A program made the position numbers and the translations under genes. DNA of 64,000 bases from UBA7957 sp965224675 (GTDB lineage: Bacteria > Pseudomonadota > Gammaproteobacteria > Granulosicoccales > Granulosicoccaceae), in NCBI GenBank assembly GCA_965224675.1, contig CBDDAA010000002.1, positions 1,178,001-1,242,000 of the forward strand. Reading direction: 5' to 3'. Under the pieces are notes generated by a model that saw only the letters and a list, made by a program, of their open reading frames with translations, ran no database searches and was not told the DNA's origin. Shown here in pieces: positions 62,458 to 64,000 of this stretch (position 1 is the first letter of the stretch; every line of letters begins with the position of its first letter).

Positions 62458-63794
62458 ACTTTAGCAGCTGTACTTTGAGCCTGGGCAGTTGCCAGATAAG
62501 CCTCCATTACCCGAGTCGGATCAGCAATCAAACGGTTTTTCCAGACACCCAGTTTTGTTCTGGATTGTATCAAGCCTCGTATAACCCCCATATGCTGGAT
62601 TAATCCCAAACTACTGGCGCCTATCAACACATCGCCTTCAAACTGTAGATTCATGTATTTGTAATTTTTCTCATCTCTAATCTCCGCACTATCACCTCCA
62701 TCGACCCCCATCCACAAACCAAAAGAGGTGGATACCAGCCCCAAGGTATCAAGTACGTTCATATTGATACTGCCCCTGTGCTCTACAGAATTGCCTTTTA
62801 CCATATTGGTTGCCGCAAGTATTCCATGTTCAACCGCAGTAGGTTGAATAGCCTGCACATCGTAATTACCTGTAGAAAAATCCCTGCCCTGGGCCACATC
62901 CCCAGCTGCATAAACTTCAGGACTATTGGTTTGAAGAAATTCATTAACAACAACGCCGTGATCCAATTCGAGCGTACCGCCTTGTAGAAATTCAATATTA
63001 GGTCTAACCCCTGTTGCACAAATCAGAAGGTCGGCATCCAGTTTTTCGTTATTATCCAAAGTTATTACAAGCGGATGGGCGGCTTGCGAAACCGCTGCAG
63101 GTGAAAACAGCATGTTTTTAATACGCGATAACAATCCTGATGATGTCGCAAGACCGGAGCCATCATTGACCGACATGACCCGCGAGGACGTCAACACATT
63201 AACGCCCTTACTAATACACCATGATTTAATCATACCGCCGGTTGTCTCGTTCATCATTCTCGGGACCATACGGTTTTCCATCTCAATAACCGTCAATTCA
63301 ACCCGCCGGCTTGCCAGAGCCTCCAGAATAATGCAGCCAATAAATCCTGCCCCCATCAAAATTACTTTAGAACCGGATTCAGCCAACTTTATAATCTGTC
63401 GAGCATCTTCAAGTGTCCAGCAAGTGTGTACCTGAGGCAAATCCATACCACTTATGGGCGGCATTAGCGGATGAGAACCTGTACAAATCAATAGCTTGTC
63501 ATAGGTGATTTTTTCACTGGAGTTCATTAACACTTGTTTGCTATTCGTATCCAGAGAAGCAACCCTCCCTTGTTTAACATCAATCCCCTTGCTGGACAAC
63601 GCGCCCTGTTCTTTGCGCAAATAGGTTCCCTTCTCAGCGATATTACCTACGAGAAGATACGGTATGGCCATGCGCGAATAAGGCGGCTCTTTTTCATCGC
63701 CAATCAACGTGATTGTGCAATTTCCATCCAGCTTTCGAATATGTTCTGCCGCAACAACACCTGCGGGTCCGGCACCGATAATCACGTGGTGCAT
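62454..63794 (-). CDS. FAD/NAD(P)-dependent oxidoreductase (AorC/NirB-like)
   Basis: From the ATG at 63794, which has a CTGGAG site, the protein is 446 residues; a start at 63824 gives 456. It has two Rossmann motifs, VIIGAGPAGVVAAEHI and VILMGAGFIGCIILEALASR. It also has the conserved RMAIPYLLVG, ICATGVRPN and VYAAGDVAQG. This is the class of pyridine-nucleotide-disulphide oxidoreductase that feeds electrons between NADH and iron-sulfur partners. It overlaps moaD by 4 bases. Context favours the NADH-linked subunit of an aldehyde oxidoreductase. Confidence 0.85.
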   Translation of the reverse strand: MHHVIIGAGPAGVVAAEHIRKLDGNCTITLIGDEKEPPYSRMAIPYLLVGNIAEKGTYLRKEQGALSSKGIDVKQGRVASLDTNSKQVLMNSSEKITYDKLLICTGSHPLMPPISGMDLPQVHTCWTLEDARQIIKLAESGSKVILMGAGFIGCIILEALASRRVELTVIEMENRMVPRMMNETTGGMIKSWCISKGVNVLTSSRVMSVNDGSGLATSSGLLSRIKNMLFSPAAVSQAAHPLVITLDNNEKLDADLLICATGVRPNIEFLQGGTLELDHGVVVNEFLQTNSPEVYAAGDVAQGRDFSTGNYDVQAIQPTAVEHGILAATNMVKGNSVEHRGSINMNVLDTLGLVSTSFGLWMGVDGGDSAEIRDEKNYKYMNLQFEGDVLIGASSLGLIQHMGVIRGLIQSRTKLGVWKNRLIADPTRVMEAYLATAQAQSTAAKV

Positions 63795-63948
63795 AGTTGT
63801 CTCCAGGGTTAAAGATGCACTCATTATTCGCTAGTGCATTGGAATAGCAGGAATCCATGCCCACATTGCATTACCGGGAGACTGCCAAAAAATAGAATAA
63901 CCTTATGCAAAAAAGGAACTCTATTCTCAGACAGTCACCTGGGTTGGA

Positions 63949-64000
63949 TCAGTTTGGTAGATTAAGCCGCTGTCTGGTTTCATCCATAATAACACCGTCA
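63949..64000 (-). CDS. C-terminal end of an upstream gene, perhaps aldehyde:ferredoxin oxidoreductase (partial)
   Basis: Only about 16 codons remain before a TGA at 63949-63951, reading DGVIMDETRQRLNLPN. A D-G-[IV]-P-x-x-E-T-x-x-x-L-x-L ending is common for the large tungsten-pterin subunit of aldehyde:ferredoxin oxidoreductases. It lies 155 bases upstream of the FAD oxidoreductase in an AOR-like operon order. The fragment is far too short for a firm call. Confidence 0.3.
   Translation of the reverse strand, partial: DGVIMDETRQRLNLPN

Noticed and set aside
1..64000. CRISPR arrays, tRNA and rRNA genes
   Set aside because: No regularly spaced direct repeats, TPsiC-like GTTCGA stem-loops in cloverleaf context or rRNA signatures were recognised. 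The GGTTCGAGTGAACC near 49296 is simply the loop region of a perfect inverted repeat.

Overview
This window is a stretch of chromosome from a gammaproteobacterium. The evidence is the conserved gene blocks mlaFEDCB / kdsD-kdsC-lptCAB-rpoN-hpf-ptsN, dapA-bamC, minCDE, slt, adk and nrdJab, plus Gram-negative outer-membrane machinery (Lpt, Mla, BamC, porin, OmpA-type proteins). A complete HPr kinase in the PTS-Ntr cluster, a DUF3581 protein, a HopJ-family protein and a probable aldehyde:ferredoxin oxidoreductase locus suggest an environmental, possibly marine or sulfur-oxidising, lineage rather than an enteric one. The genus cannot be named from the sequence alone. Base composition is AT-leaning throughout. 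I saw no rRNA, tRNA or CRISPR array.

Left third (1-17 kb): envelope biogenesis and nitrogen-PTS. The Mla phospholipid transport genes run leftward (mlaF-E-D-C-B, with mlaB cut by the window edge). The outer-membrane partner mlaA lies just across a DUF72-like gene. A rightward run follows: CaCA antiporter yrbG, KDO synthesis (kdsD, kdsC) and LPS export (lptC, lptA, lptB). Next come rpoN, hpf, ptsN, hprK, rapZ, ptsH and ptsI. Two copies of a ~265-bp MITE-like element with terminal inverted repeats and two internal hairpins sit in this cluster, one between lptB and rpoN and one between rapZ and ptsH.

Middle (17-41 kb): mostly housekeeping genes. These are a dapA-bamC-metallohydrolase operon, bcp, and the split B12-dependent ribonucleotide reductase nrdJa/nrdJb preceded by NrdR-box-like sites. 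Two small proteins, a parvulin, an AlaX editing protein, a D-2-hydroxyacid dehydrogenase and a GGDEF-EAL protein follow. Then come dinB, minCDE, a porin with a clear terminator, bolA, slt, adk, an SDR protein, a GIY-YIG protein, a DUF3820-HopJ fusion and a DUF3581 protein.

Right third (41-64 kb): surface polysaccharide and accessory functions. An epimerase and two glycosyltransferases form one leftward operon. It is divergent from a ~1,540-residue secreted protein with a rhamnogalacturonan-lyase-like fold, three cadherin-like repeats, a DUF4082-like domain and a duplicated C-terminal module. yaaA and the dTDP-rhamnose genes rfbC-D-B (without rfbA) follow. Beyond these are two small outer-membrane barrels flanking a cyanophycin-synthetase-like ATP-grasp enzyme, a degenerate REP-associated transposase beside a perfect palindrome, dgt, a NIF3-like protein and an OmpA-like protein. 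The window ends in a leftward molybdenum/tungsten cofactor operon: FAD oxidoreductase, MoaD-like protein, an unrecognised 87-residue protein and MoaA. Its upstream gene, cut by the window end, may be an aldehyde:ferredoxin oxidoreductase.
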